NCBI GenBank assembly: GCA_947500435.1
Contig: CANMRV010000003.1
Location: 682,870 to 746,869, forward strand
Length of the DNA: 64,000 nucleotides
Source: an uncultured Flavobacteriaceae bacterium
GTDB taxonomy: Bacteria > Bacteroidota > Bacteroidia > Flavobacteriales > Flavobacteriaceae
Direction of reading: 5' to 3'
Shown here in pieces: positions 63,833-64,000 of the stretch. The stretch's first letter is position 1. Each line of letters starts with the position of its first letter. A program made the position numbers and the translations under genes. The notes below the pieces were generated by a model. It worked only from the letters and a program-made list of their open reading frames with translations, did not search any database and was not told the origin of the DNA.

Positions 63833-64000
63833 CTTTGGGAGTGAGATACTCTTGAAAGTTTGAAAAGCTGAAGTTCGAATCAAGGTATTTATATCTTTTA
63901 GAAGAATTTCGGTTTTTTATTTGAAGTTCATTGACAAATTGTAGAGACAGCGCAAACATTCTTTAGGGAATGTATTGTAAAGTAAGAATCATATAGTTAT
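63833..64000 (+). other. rRNA operon leader (16S begins beyond the window)
   Basis: GAAGTTCATTGACAAATTGTAGAGACAG (63926-63953) corresponds to the TTCTTTGACA-type conserved leader seen a short distance before 16S genes in flavobacteria. The 16S start itself is not in the window, so only the leader is called. Confidence 0.65.

Overview
The window looks like a contiguous piece of a chromosome from a marine member of the Flavobacteriaceae (Bacteroidota). The evidence is low GC, no Shine-Dalgarno leaders, several Bacteroidota-type -7 boxes (TAnnTTTG), type IX secretion tails, GSCFA, DUF4136, DUF4230, DUF5522 and Porin_10-like proteins, and a typical flavobacterial rRNA leader at the right edge. 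The genus cannot be fixed from the sequence.

Layout. 1-13.6 kb: the 3' part of alaS, secreted hydrolases, GSCFA and DUF4230 proteins, a long aromatic amino acid hydroxylase, and a compact + strand cluster (small membrane protein, ACC deaminase-like PLP enzyme, GH73-LysM glucosaminidase, hemL). 13.7-19.7 kb: small accessory genes, namely a lone receiver domain, DUF2314, an MBL-fold protein, a seven-repeat FG-GAP/VCBS protein, a DHFR-like protein, a VOC protein and a cassette-like orphan. 19.7-27.3 kb: two large secreted zinc metalloproteases, each followed by a paralogous 50-residue membrane peptide that the duplicated DNA carries. 27.7-34.2 kb: a three-repeat secreted protein and a 1778-residue adhesin-like protein with six near-identical Calx-beta units (333 bp period) and about 15 acidic Cys/Asp repeats (93 bp period). 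34.2-42.5 kb: an SLC13 transporter, then a Planctomycete-style cassette (DUF1549/1553 cytochrome c, DUF1501, TIM-barrel isomerase, DUF2231 cytochrome c). 42.5-47.3 kb: lysS, a thioredoxin-fold protein, a membrane-tethered LuxR regulator, a Pmp3-like peptide and lipB.

47.3-58.2 kb is the most unusual part. An ECF sigma factor, a membrane TPR protein that is a candidate anti-sigma factor, and a TPR-CHAT protease sit among genes for secreted and lipoproteins: a collagen-like lipoprotein, three tandem paralogous lipoproteins, a 31-residue membrane peptide, an OmpA protein and a TapB-like protein. Six transcription units here, and the 5' end of the sigma gene, carry the same bipartite element: GTTAACC (GTTGACC once), 16-17 bp, then an A-rich ATTAAAAG-like box. 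I saw no comparable intergenic copy elsewhere in the window. I infer that this is the promoter recognised by the local ECF sigma factor, and that the region is a self-contained envelope or surface regulon.

58.3-64 kb: a large beta-propeller lipoprotein next to rnhB, a putative porin, and then the promoter and leader of an rRNA operon whose 16S gene would begin beyond the window.
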